DNA of 64,000 nucleotides, from assembly GCA_019633425.1 (NCBI GenBank), contig WSUB01000007.1:1-64000 (forward strand), read 5' to 3'. The notes beneath the pieces are model-generated. The model was given only the letters and a program-made list of their open reading frames with translations. It had not been told where the DNA came from and did not search any database. Shown piece after piece: positions 1 to 10,838 of this stretch; within the stretch, counting starts at the first letter, position 1; each line of letters starts with the position of its first letter. Made by a program: the position numbers and the translations under genes. The stretch comes from Tulasnella sp. 424 (Eukaryota; Basidiomycota; Agaricomycetes; Cantharellales; Tulasnellaceae).

Positions 1-866
1 TAGTTAGCCACACCGTTGTTTGCGATGAGGTACTCTCCGTTGGAAGCCTTGGCGTGGCAGTCACGGTTGGGCAAGTCGTAGATGACGATCTGGACGATCG
101 ACTTGGAGCTTTGTGACTGGGCGTCGGCGAGGTAAGTCGAGAGGGTGGGGACCTTGGAGGCAGTGTCGAACCAGGTGAAGTTGGGGATCTGAGCGACCTT
201 GGCAGACTTAGTCTTCAAGGTAGCATCGGTTTGGGTGGCAATAGCAGCGTTGACCTCAGCAATGTAGTAAGGACTAAAGGTGTTTTGACGTAAGCAATTC
301 TGAATATTGGCAGCGAAAGGAGCTTGTTATTCCCACCTGAGGTACGTGGTGTAGCCAGACTCGTAAGGGTTGCCGAAGGTACCGCAAGCCCCAGTGGTGA
401 CCGAGCCGGTGGTGGTGGTTGTAGAAGTGCTCGAGGTCTTCGTAGACGAGGTGGAGCTAGTCTTGGTGCTGGTGGTGGTGGTAGAGCTAGTCTTGGTGGA
501 GCTGGTTGAAGAGGTCTTGGTGGAGGTAGTCGAAGAGCTGGTCTTGGTGGTGGTCGCAGTTCCGGGCAAGCTTTGGTTCACATAGATATTATTTACCAAC
601 CCCTATTTGCCGTTGAGGGAAGCTCGGACTTACCATTGGCTGTAATAGTCGTTTTGGTAGACGCAAGTAGAACCCGCGGCGCAGGTAGTGGAACCCGTGT
701 AGGTAATGCCACCGCCTAGAGGAAGACAGAGGCGAACGGATGAGCATGGTGCCCTTCAGATGTCAGATTGTATAAAAGACTTACATTGGCCATACACGGA
801 CACTTGGGCGTTGACAGTAGTGACGGTCCACGCCAAAGCAGCAAGGCTAGTGATAGTGTACTTCAT
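1..866 (-). CDS. CBM1-GH6 cellobiohydrolase, copy 1 (3' part outside window)
   Basis: Secreted GH6 exo-cellulase (cellobiohydrolase II type) that releases cellobiose from the non-reducing ends of cellulose. Model on the minus strand: exons 866-785, 715-634, 570-337 and 273 to beyond position 1. The ATG at 866 starts a signal peptide ([14 protein letters not shown]). The mature N-terminus is a CBM1 cellulose-binding module with its Cys/Gly/Tyr pattern (GQCGGI, GSTC, YYSQC), split by introns. A Ser/Thr/Lys-rich linker follows, then the start of the GH6 barrel. YDLPNRDC, which carries the active-site loop Asp, lies at about 65-90. The rest of the catalytic domain is beyond the window edge. It is closely related to the copy at 3923-5695. 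Compared with that copy, one potential upstream splice acceptor of exon 4 is lost, but the acceptor ctttag just before 273 keeps the frame. Family assignment is certain; exon 4 start is slightly less so. Confidence 0.9.
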
Positions 867-2572
867 GTTTGAAAGAGTGATAGTAGTTGTCCTGAGACCT
901 TCAAAGAGACTGAGGGATGAGGAACCTGAGAACTATCGATGAAAGGTAGGCTTTATACGCTGGGCAACGAAGACCCCGGACTCTCGTCGGGATACTTGGC
1001 CCAAGGCTGTCAAGTCGAGGTACTTCGAAGGAGGAGACTTCTCGGTTGTCATCGCTTAGAGAATCCAGCTGTGATAAAAGGAGAATAGTGTTTTTTTGGA
1101 TCGCCGACATCCAAAGTGTTTCCGAGATGGACAGACGAAAATGGGAACGAGCAGGCGGATCCCATCTCACGAGGTGCGAAGAAGGGGTCGAATATCGGCA
1201 TAGGTGGGATAATGAAGTCCGCCAAGTGGCAGTGGATGTGTTTGCCTGCGGGTTTCTGTCGGGGCAGAGAGTGAAGAGATGAGGGGTTAACGACCGGGCC
1301 CGGGGGACAGGAAGCAGAATCCTGCGGATTTGACGGAATCTTTCAGTCCCTTTCTCATGACTTGACTATCATTTTTCTGATGAAAATTTCCAGAATTGCT
1401 TTTCACTCAGTACTTCCAACGATATCCTCTGTCTCTACTATTTTGAGATTGGTGTAAGAATCCCGAAGACACCTAAGTTGTGCTACTCCGGGCCTTGGAC
1501 AACGCTTGCGACGTTCCTGAATTGATTACTTCGAACAAGTCTTTCGGCTCACCATCGGAAAACCATCCTGTCCGGATATCACCACTATCGCCATACCACC
1601 AGCTGTCCAAGACCCGCAAGAGCACACTCAAGACCTTCCCAAGGCGCCGAGTCCCTTGGTCGTTGCTAAATCTGACCGGTAGCCAAGTCGGGGAAGAGCT
1701 CGGATAAAGTCACCTTCGAAGGCTTCGTCCCCTAATCAGCTTTTCGCGGGAATCTTCCCGGTATCCTATCATATTCAGAGAATAAAAATCCGAGAGGAAA
1801 GAGTATTCAAAGCCGAAACCGTTACTTTGTCTCCCAGTTCAAGTCCAACTGGCGCGGTGTGCCGAGGAGCGACCGAATCCCGTCGTCCGCGGCACCTTGG
1901 CGATTCTCTCTCTCTCTCGAGGCATTTTCCCTCTCAGCTCAGCTTTCCTCTCAGACTACCCTTAATGAATATCCCTGGCAAAAGGGTCAATCGTTCGATG
2001 ATGCAATGATCTACCCGATTCGTCGCTGGTACAGTGGCGCTTGCGGGGTGTTATGGTGTCGCCTTCAGTTTCTCCGAATAAAATTAACATGGCTTCTTGC
2101 CCTCACTAGCAAGTCCTCACAGTTCCTTTGGGAAGCTCCGACGCCGGGATGTCGATCCGTCAAAGGACGGACCTCTTGAAGCCTCTTTGGCAGGCATGTT
2201 CCGTGTCTCGCTCCTGGGGCAAGCTAGCAGACCGTCCATGAACGCCTCCGAGTCAGATGTCACGGAGTGAATGAAGCTCACCGCTCTGATGTTTGTGCGA
2301 AGCTTCTTGATTTTCTTCCACCTCGAGTTTGGCTCGAGTCCAACATTAATGCAACACACTTGGCGCTGACCTTCTTTTCCTTCCGGAGGTCCGGAAGGTT
2401 GCCTCGAGCGCTACGCTAAGTTGACGCGACGACAGCTGCTCCGCCATCCTCGCACGTTCCCTCAGCTACCGAATGTCATGTTTGGTTTGCAAATAACCCG
2501 GCAATTGACACAGGGTGGTGTGGCGTCCGTTCTCCGGACTTCCCGACAAGCGGAGGCTGAGAACTGTTGACC
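867..2572. repeat. Left upstream arm of the GH6 segmental duplication
   Basis: This non-coding stretch matches 5696-7397 along its length with scattered substitutions and small indels. Shared landmarks are the TATA region, a cggggcagagagtgaagag segment near 1260/6074, and a ggtttgcaaataacccg segment near 2482/7317. No open frame is conserved between the two copies, so I see no gene in it; it is probably promoter and upstream sequence of GH6. Homology stops near 2572, where the F-box pseudogene begins. Confidence 0.8.
952..958 (-). promoter_or_regulatory. TATA box of GH6 copy 1
   Basis: TATAAAG on the minus strand about 86 bases upstream of the ATG at 866. The same element occurs at the equivalent place in front of the second GH6 gene (5780-5786), which supports a real core promoter element. 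Confidence 0.6.
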
Positions 2573-3822
2573 GCTTGAACGAGCTACGAAAAAGACCACG
2601 CGACTTTGGGTTAGATCCCCACCTGACCTGGACGACAAAAGAGCTTGAAAGAACTTGATGGACCTACAACACGCAGTCGAATCTCCTAGTCAGGCCTTCC
2701 GTCCAAATCTCCGTTCGCTCCACGTTCAACTCGATCATCAGTCTGAACCCTACGCATGCGGGTTCCTACCGGGAGAATTACTCGTATAGCTCACGCTCCG
2801 CTGGCAATCCTCTGATACTGAGGGATCATTGTGGCTCGACGGGACTTTAGCCAATACCCTGAATATTGAAGCTACACGGTCCCCAATGGTCGAGCACATT
2901 GTCACCTACTGCTTATACTTTCCATCCGCCGGCTACGGATTATTCTCCGGCTTCGAACCCTTCATCACGATGAGACTTTTGCGGCGACGTTGTGGATCCT
3001 GCCCTACGCAGGGTCCCCTCCTGGAGAACGTGAAGATTTGGAATATCCTGAGCAACCTTGTCGACGAGGCCATTTTCTCAGGTTCAGGACTGCAAGCACT
3101 CCCTGCGCCCAAAGTTCTAATTTTCGGCTCCACCGAGCATGGGTTCCTCTGCTCATTCCTCTTGGAAACCACGAATATACCATAAGTGAGGGAGCTCGAA
3201 GTGGATTTGCACCCGCTCGGGACCGACGAGGGAGATGAAGTACTATCACTGGTCGGGAGACGGAGTCCATTCTTGGCAAACCTCGATGCGGATGGGTACA
3301 CGGATCAGATTGGGCGAGTTTCGCGTCCTTCAGGGGACTCCAGGACCTGGATTCATGCAGACCCCTTGGCTCTTTCACGACGGAGCATGCAGACCGCATC
3401 ATTGGGGGCATTCCGAATCTGCCTCAACAATCGATCGGAATCAGAGACGATGAAGTTGATCGAGCAAAGACTGCAGTCACCCCAGCTTTCCTCGAGTCAA
3501 TGGCTGAGCTATCGGCTAGAGATCCCCGTTGGACGCATTCTTCATCCCTTAGACATATAAACCACCCAGTCCGATTGCGAAGTTCGAGAGATTGAGAGCC
3601 CTGTCGTTGGACCCTCTCCAGATCGAGCCCAAGGCAATGAAACCATTGCCAGATATGTTACTAGATTGTGTCTTAACCTTGAAAACGTTCATGCTACTGC
3701 ATCACACCCCAACCCCATAGATCCACGGGCAGGAATTCCTTGAGAGCTCATGGAAGAAGAGAGAAATAGTATTGCAACGATGCAAGATCTATTCTTTGAT
3801 GTTCAGGAGGACGATGTCTAGG
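2573..3822 (+). pseudogene. 5'-truncated, decayed F-box gene copy
   Basis: Degenerate relative of the F-box gene at 40168-41768. Alignable blocks in the same order include gagctacgaaaaag near 2580 (matching gagctacgaaag near 40510), a block translating to RELEVDLHPLG near 3190-3220 (RELEVDLAPLG in the intact gene), and gatgcaagatctatt near 3780. Multiple frameshifts and stops break the frame. The copy starts inside what is exon 2 of the intact gene, so the F-box itself is missing. Its left edge coincides with the end of the GH6 repeat unit, and its right edge lies about 100 bases from the 3' end of the second GH6 gene (tail to tail). Confidence 0.85.
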
Positions 3823-3922
3823 ATGCCTCGTCCGAGAGAGTGTGTGTTCCGGTATATACAATAGACCAAGTGACGAAAGAGAGTTTTGGAAACCTTTGTT
3901 GGTGTTGTGGCAATGAGCGTTT

Positions 3923-5695
3923 TTACAGAGCGGGGTTGGCGTAGTTGACGAGATCCTCGAAGTAAGCCTCGAACCAGGTACCGGCTTCGGGAGCGGGCTG
4001 CTTGGCATCGGAGAGCGAGCAGGTCGAGTCGTAGCGAGGGGAAGAAGAGTTGGACGTGCCGTCGCACTCTCCTCCGGGCTAAATTAAAAGAAAGTGGAAG
4101 AAAAATGCTCGGTCAGAACCAAGAATGCAAAGGATAACAGAATTAGTGGCTTTTACTGACCTTGACCCAGACGATAGCATCGATGATAGCATCGGGCGTG
4201 CTGGTAGTGGGGTGCATACCGAAACCGGCACCCTTGATGTTGCACCAGTCTCCCCAAGCAACGCGGAGGTTCTGCTGACCTGAGCGACCTTGGTCGACGA
4301 TGAAGTTGGCGGGGAATCCGTAGCTGGTAAGACGAGGAGCCATAGCCTGAGCGTAAGACAATTCGTCGACACATGGGTCTCCAGCGGTGATTGGGTCGGG
4401 GGTATCGGCGTGGAGAGCGTTGTAGTTGGCAACGTTGGTAGCGAGACCACGGACACGGTTGGGGGTGGCGCTCTTGTAGACTTGAGCGAAGAGCTGAGCA
4501 GCGGGGTCCTGGTTAGCAGCCCAGCCGAGCCAGCCAGCGTGACCAGCGTCGAGGTAGATCCAGATGTTGCACTGGACGAGCTTCTTCAGAGCGTAGGTAG
4601 CGCAAGTGAGGTAAGCCGACTCAGCGTTGGCGCAGTTGGAGTCGGACAAGTTGGTGACCAAGTTGGCGAGCGAGTCGGGCTCGTAGACGGCGACGACACG
4701 GACGTTGGGGTAGGCTTTATTGCAGAGAGATTAGGCCAGAACTCATGAGCAGAAAAGGGTAATAGCGTACCAGTGATGGCGGAAGAGATAGCATCGATGT
4801 AAGCCTCATAGAGAGCGACACCGTTGTTCGCGATGGTATACTCTCCATTGGAGGCCTTGGCGTGGCAGTCACGGTTGGGCAGGTCGTAGATGACGATCTG
4901 GACGATCGACTTGGAGCTTTGCGACTGGGCGTCGGCGAGGTAAGTAGAGAGGGTGGGGACCTTTGCGGCCGTGTCGAACCAGGTGAAGTTGGGGATTTGA
5001 GCGACCTTGGCGGACTTGGTCTTCAAGGTAGCATCGGTTTGCGTGGCAATAGCAGCGTTGACTTCAGCAATGTAGTAAGGGCTAAAGATGCTTTGCGTCA
5101 GCAGTTCTGCACGTCGGCAACGGAAGCGTTATGTTGTTCGCACCTGAGGTAAGTGGTGTAGCCAGACTCGTAAGGGTTGCCGAAGCTGCCGCAAGCTCCA
5201 GTGGTGACCGAGCCGGTACCGGTGGTCGTGGAAGTAGTCGAGGTCTTCGTAGACGACGTGGAGCTAGTCTTCGTGGTGGTAGTAGAGGTGGTGGTGGTAG
5301 AGCTGGTCTTGGTGGAGCTGGTTGAGGAGGTCTTGGTGCTGGTAGTCGAAGAGCTGGTCTTGCTGGTGGTAGCGGAGGTGGTCGTAGTGACGATCAAGCT
5401 TTGGTTCATATAGATATTAGCTATCATCCCAGGCTTGCCGTTAACGAAAGCTCGGACTTACCATTGGCTGTACCAGTCGTTTGAGTAGACGCACGTAGCA
5501 GGAGAAACGCAGGTAGTGGAACCCGTGTAGGAGAGACCACCGCCTAGAGGAAGACAGAGACGAACGGATGAGCATGGTAGGCTCCAGATGTGAATTGTAT
5601 GTCAAAGACTTACATTGGCCATACAAGGCCACTTGGGCGCTGACAGTGGTGACGGTCCAAGCCAAAGCAGCAAGGCTAGTGATAGCGTATTTCAT
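3923..5695 (-). CDS. CBM1-GH6 cellobiohydrolase, copy 2 (complete)
   Basis: Secreted GH6 cellobiohydrolase II type enzyme. Six exons: 5695-5614, 5543-5462, 5398-5144, 5081-4771, 4714-4161 and 4078-3923, summing to 1,440 nt (479 aa plus stop). Order of parts: signal peptide [17 protein letters not shown]1 with GQCGG and YYSQC, Ser/Thr-rich linker, GH6 domain. Diagnostic GH6 motifs are present: [21 protein letters not shown] (proton-donor Asp in EPDS), YLDAGHAGWLGW, QGRSG, WGDWCN and KPGGECDGT (late active-site Asp). Trichoderma Cel6A has DRD where this protein has NRD; the key second Asp is kept. A TATA box lies at 5780-5786. In this copy two splice acceptors for exon 4 are usable in frame (at 5081, and about 6 nt further upstream), differing by two residues. 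Confidence 0.95.
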
Positions 5696-7397
5696 GTTTG
5701 AAAGAGTGATAGTAGTTGACCTGAGACCTTCAAAGAGACTGAGGGATGAGGAACTTGACAACCATCGGTGAATGGTAAGCTTTATATGATGGGCAACGAA
5801 GACTCGGGACTCTCGTCGGGATTCTTGGCCCAACGCTGTCAAGTCGAGGAGGCTTCTCGGTTGTCATCGCTTAGAGGATCCAACTGTAATCAAAGTGGAA
5901 CGGTGTTCTTTGGATCCCCGACATCCAAAGTGTTTCCGAGACGGACAGACGAAAATGGCAACGAGCAAGCGGGTCCCGTCTCACGAGGTGAGAAGCACGG
6001 GTCGAATATCGGCATAGGCGAGATAATGAAGTACGCTAAGTGGCAGTGGATGTGGTTGCTGCGGATTTCTGTCGGGGCAGAGAGTGAAGAGATGAGGGGT
6101 TAACGACAGGGCTCCGGGGACGGGAAGCAGAATACTGCGGATTTGACGGGACCTTGCATCCCCTTTCTCATGGCGTGACCATCATTTTCCTGATCAACCG
6201 CTCCAAATATGCCTTTCACGCAGTACTTCCAACGATATATTCCGTGTCTGCTATTTTTATGATTGAATCCCGAGGATACCTAAGTTGTGCTATTCTGGGC
6301 CTTGGACGCCGCTTGCGGAGTTCCTGGTTGGGATCACTTTGAACAAACAATTAGGCTCACGGATGTAAGCCCCTTAGCTCCGGCACGAGCTCTGGCGAAG
6401 GTGCTGACTAATCTGGCCGGAACTAATCATTCTCGCCCTGCCATTAGCTGTCCAAGACATCCAAGAGCACACCCAAGACCTCCCCAAGGCGCCGAGTCCA
6501 TTGGTCGTTGCTAAATCTGACCGGTCGCCGAATCGGGGAAGAGCTCGGATAAAGTCACCTTCGAAGGCTTCATCGCCTAGTAACCTCTCTGCGGGAATCT
6601 TCCCGGCATCCTATCATATTCAGAGAATAAAATCCGACAGAAAAGAATAGTTAAAGCCGAAAGCGTGACATTTTTTCTCCGTCCAAGCCCACCTGGCGCG
6701 GGTGTTACCGAGGAGCGACCGAAACCCCGTCGCCCGCAGCTCCCTGGCGATTCTCTCTCCCTCGAGGCATTTTCTCTCTCGGTACAGTTTCCCTCTCAGG
6801 CGACCCTCGATGAAAATCCCTGGCAAAAGGGCCAACCGTTCGATGATGCAATGACCTCCCGATTCGTCGCTGGTGCAGTGGCGATTGCGAGGGTTACGGT
6901 TTCACCTTGACTTTCTCCGAATAAAAGTAACACGGCTTCTTTGCCCTTACTGGCAAGTCCTCGCGGCTCCCTGGGAAGCTCGGACGCTAGGTCTCCAATC
7001 CGTCAAAGTAAAGACCTCCCGAAGCTCCTTTGGCAGGCATGCTCCGTGTCTCGCTCCTCGACAGGCCGTCCAAGAACGGCTCCGAGTCCGATGTCACGGC
7101 CGGAGGGAGTGAGGCTCACCGCTCTGATGTTTATGCCAACTTTCTTGTTTTTTGTTTTTTATTTTTTCTACCTCAAGTGACACGCTTGGCGCTAGTTGCT
7201 TGGCCCAGCTTCTATTTCCTTCCAAGGGTGAGGAAGACTGCCTTGAGCGCTACGCCAAGTTGACGCGACGACCCCGCCATCCTCGCACGTTCCCCCAGCT
7301 ACCGAATGCCGAGTTTGGTTTGCAAATAACCCGACAATTGATTGACACCGTGGAGTCCGTTCTTCGAACTTTCCGACAAGCGGAGGCTGAGAACCGT
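5696..7397. repeat. Right upstream arm of the GH6 segmental duplication
   Basis: Matches 867-2572 at an offset of about 4,826-4,829 bases. It contains the GH6 copy 2 TATA box (5780-5786). Near 6352-6430 it carries a block absent from the left arm; part of that block is also found at 27250-27310. No coding frame is conserved between the arms. Homology ends near 7397, just upstream of sequence belonging to the 3' flank of the NIPA gene. Confidence 0.8.
5780..5786 (-). promoter_or_regulatory. TATA box of GH6 copy 2
   Basis: TATAAAG on the minus strand about 86 bases upstream of the ATG at 5695, at the same relative position as in copy 1. Confidence 0.6.
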
Positions 7398-7681
7398 TGA
7401 CCGGTGACGTTTCTTCTAGTGCGCCGGGGAGCATCGGACGACAAACATACAGTACCACCACCATCATTCGAGCCCCCTTCCTTGTTTGTTTTCTGTCGGG
7501 GTGGTTGCTCTTAAATTATATGTACGTGCTAGCAGGGCGAGAGGAACAAAAAACTAAAAAGGCACATAACCAAAGAGGAGGGAAAAAACGGTCCATTCTC
7601 TACACACCATGATGAAGCGACTATTAGACACCCGGAGCGGTAGAGACGAAGGGGAATGGTCCATAAAGGCACGTACATACA

Positions 7682-9433
7682 TTAACGCCCCGTTACAACC
7701 GGTGTAGACGGTGCTGACCCTCTCGCAAGGCTTCGATGACCACCACCACTCGCGCCACCCATGGGTGACCGTCCACCGCTCCTCAACCCCGTCCGCTCAT
7801 CCGCATCAGAATCATCGGAAACGTCTTCCTCTTTGGGGTCTTCTCTCAGCCTGGTCAACCCAACTCCTCCATTCGCCTGCTCCTCGTCGCCTAATCGCGA
7901 CGGGTAAGTGAACCCGCTCAATCCCCGCGCCCCGGCGCTCGTTCGCCGTCCGTGGCCTCCAGCGGATAACGGTGCAGCCTCTCGACTCCATGTCGAGTCG
8001 ATTGACAGCCTTCCGCCGCCGCTCAGGCTCAGTCTTGAGTTGACGAATCCGTGTTCGTGCGGTAAGGGATGAGGTTCGCCGGACGTTGGGGATGGTGGGG
8101 GTGGAACGTCGGGCTTTCGGGAAATGTTGAGTAGGTGGACGCCGATAAAGATGATTATGAAACCGGTGACTAATGAGACGCTGTTGGCGGTGTCGGTAGT
8201 GTTGAAGCCTTGGAATAAGATGATTGATGCAACGATGGTACAAGTAGTGAAGCCCACGTAGTACAGAGGGTTGACGCTAACGGACAAGATGAGTGAGTCC
8301 CCGAATGCAAGTGGCACAATCTCGTGGTGCTTACACGTTGGTCGAGAAAAGGTCCAAAGCTTTGTTAAAGTAATTCATCTGAACCATTATACAGACACCC
8401 GTTACGATCATAAAGACGTAGGTGCTGGGGTGGGTAAATTGATTGTTTCCAGAAAGAGTGAGCTTGACGGCGATGCCGAAACCTTTTATGGACATGACGC
8501 TAACGGAGCCGACGAGTGAACATATTGAGATGTAGACCACTGGGTCGCGGCGACCGTATCTGGGAGCGACGGCGAAGATCATGATGAAAGAGAAAACGAG
8601 AACACAAAAACAATACAACATGAAAGCTAAGGAAGAGATATATTGTGTTAGTGGTTGAAATGCTCATGCGCAGTAACGGGACGAACCGGGTTGAAGAGCG
8701 TAATTTAGAATCTCGTCGACGGTCTGTATGGGCTTGTCCTCGGGTGCATGGAGGACGATGATGAGGGAGCCGGCGAGAGATAGAGTGCACCCAATGCGGC
8801 CCAGATGGCCTAATTCTTCCTTCAGAAGTATAGAAGCAAGCACGGCTCTGAAATAAAGATCACCCGGTCAGGTCGGTCATCACCGCTGGCAGTGTCTGAA
8901 AACCCGCCGCACCCGATCAAAACAGTGAGAGCCCCTAACGGAGTAACCAAGATCGGAGGTGCAAAGGTATATGCAGCGAAATTTGCCACTAGAAGGTCGC
9001 GTAACCAGGAGTGAGTAGGGTAATCGAGGCAATTTCATTGTGGACTGGGTCCGTCAGGCACACACCTTCTCCAAGGACCACTGAGCAGCCACAAAGCCAA
9101 GAAAAAAAATCAGTCGATATACGTGTACAGCCAGTTGGCCTCTTGGGACGACTCACAAGTGGCCATCCCAGCCCACCATATTGGATTTCTGAGATACGCC
9201 CGATCATCGGAGGCATTCCCGTACGGCGAATCTCGACGAGCAGCATCATTCAAACCCTATACGCCCAAATCGAAAGTCGAAGTAAGGACCAGAGGTCCCA
9301 GTTGTGAGCGTCCCAGCCTATTTTCTTATCGGTCGTAAGAAAACCAGACCTTCTTGGTGATGATGAAACTTGTGCCGATGGCGAGCGAACTGCAGACAGC
9401 TAATGATAGCCCAATGTACTTGTCGTCTAACAT
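7682..9433 (-). CDS. NIPA-type magnesium transporter (DUF803 family)
   Basis: Multi-pass membrane protein of the NIPA family, whose members carry Mg2+ and other divalent cations. Seven exons: 9433-9350, 9256-9157, 9080-9066, 8988-8913, 8847-8687, 8626-8335 and 8276-7682, totalling 1,323 nt (440 aa). Exon 3 is only 15 nt. Family hallmarks in order: GLSLAVCSSLAIGTSFIITKKG at the N-terminus (broken here by intron 1), RNPIWWAGM, ANFAAYTFAPPILVTPLGAL, SILLKEELG, APRYG, then membrane segments up to GFIIIFIGVHLLNIS. The C-terminal 120 residues are a hydrophilic Pro/Ser/Gly-rich tail, usual for fungal members. A second copy of its promoter and exon 1 lies at 14788-15600. Splice sites were chosen by family alignment and keep the frame throughout. 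Confidence 0.93.
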
Positions 9434-10080
9434 ATCCCCCTTCTACTTAAAGCAGGTTGTTTTTTCAGGTGCGGTAGTAGTAGCTAGTTGGTGGATTGGG
9501 CTGGTGGTTTCTTGAGGATGCTGGCCGCTGACGTGCACCTTGTGTATGCGTCGTACGATTGATGAGAATTTATAGCGAAAGAGTAAGGAGCGACGAGGAT
9601 TCAGAGTAAAAGAGGAAAGATGCAATGAGGTGTTGGAAGCACTGCTTTGAGGGCGGGCTGCAGCTTTTGTTGAGGGGGAGAAGGTTGGTGTGTCACAAGC
9701 GGGGGGTGGGCAGTCGAATGTTGGAATTCTGTCCAAGCCTGAGTTCACGCTCAGGCCCTTTCTTCTGAGCTATTCGCTTGTCGTGGCTACATGCACCGCG
9801 CTCCAGTTTGATGCCAAACACTGGTTTCAGAGCTAGCTACTCAACGCCATCTCTAATACAATACGAATAACCCAATTTGCAAGCCGACACGCAAATCATG
9901 CTCGGCAGAGTGAGGGCCTTGCTGCGCAGCACCCACCTCTTTAGCCGCTTAAACGGCATAAGTATTACCCCCAAGGTTAACACCCGCGGGAAGAGAATAT
10001 GCTGGACCAATCGATAGTTCATCGTACGTAGATTGGTCCCTACAACCGATGCAAGTCTGCTTTCCTGCCTCCAGAGCACA
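9254..10080. repeat. NIPA exon 1/promoter region, parental copy of a duplicated block
   Basis: Intron 1, exon 1 and about 650 bases upstream of the NIPA gene are repeated at 14788-15600; exon 1 positions differ by exactly 5,534 bases. From about 10080 to the Hel-A start at 10839 I see no conserved element and no convincing gene. That stretch should hold the Hel-A promoter; the NIPA promoter lies near 9434-9800. Confidence 0.85.
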
Positions 10081-10838
10081 CGGGGGATGATCAAGCGACG
10101 AAGGAATTCCTTATTTTTGCTAAATAGCCAGCTCAGCTCCAGCGCAGAAGTAATGCTAGTCTCATTCCGCCACGCAATGCTGCCCAACGGAGTGAGGGTC
10201 ATGCTCCGCAGCAAGTCCCGTAATCAGTGACGCGACCGATTAAACGTCCACTTGTCTGCACGATGAACCAACCCACCCAGAATCAATCTCCCACCAGGTG
10301 ACGGAAATGGAACACAGCGAAGAGATTTCTTCCCGAGCATAATGGGATATAAAGAACTAAGCTCCAGTATTTGGGACGGTCATTCTTCTCTTGCGATTCA
10401 ATTCGGGAGCAAATCCGGGTATGACCCGGCCGTTCGAACGAACCCACCAGTTCCCCATCCTCATAAAAACTTACAGGAAGGGCGTTAACCCGCCTCAGTC
10501 GGGTTATACCCTACCCGAACATGCCGAATACTCATGGCATTCAGGCTCCCATGGGACCGTCAGAAGCGTCACGCGCCGTTTTGAAGATTTTATCCATCAA
10601 GAGTACTGTACCTATGGTCGTGTTCAGGAATTCAAGTTGCTCCGAAGACGCCTTCGCGTGATCGTACAGCTGTACGTACCGATTATCGCTTCTGAGGGGC
10701 TCTCAGATCGGCCGCATACCCAAAATGGAAAACTTTGGCCCTCCAAGGGACCATGGGAGAAAGCGATGGCCGCGTATATTGTACTCGAGTCAGGACACGA
10801 CACCCAATCCTTAGATCCCCTATACCTTCACTTTCTCC

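Noticed and set aside
270..340. Loss of the exon 4 splice acceptor in GH6 copy 1, suggesting a pseudogene
   Set aside because: Another acceptor (ctttag) directly before 273 is in frame and is also available in copy 2.
370..585. Long Val/Glu-rich open frame on the plus strand (also 5177-5413)
   Set aside because: It is the antisense shadow of the Ser/Thr-rich GH6 linker; no start context and no family.
6665..7400. Several 75-90 codon frames in the GH6 upstream arm
   Set aside because: Not conserved in frame in the left arm (1800-2570) despite clear nucleotide similarity.
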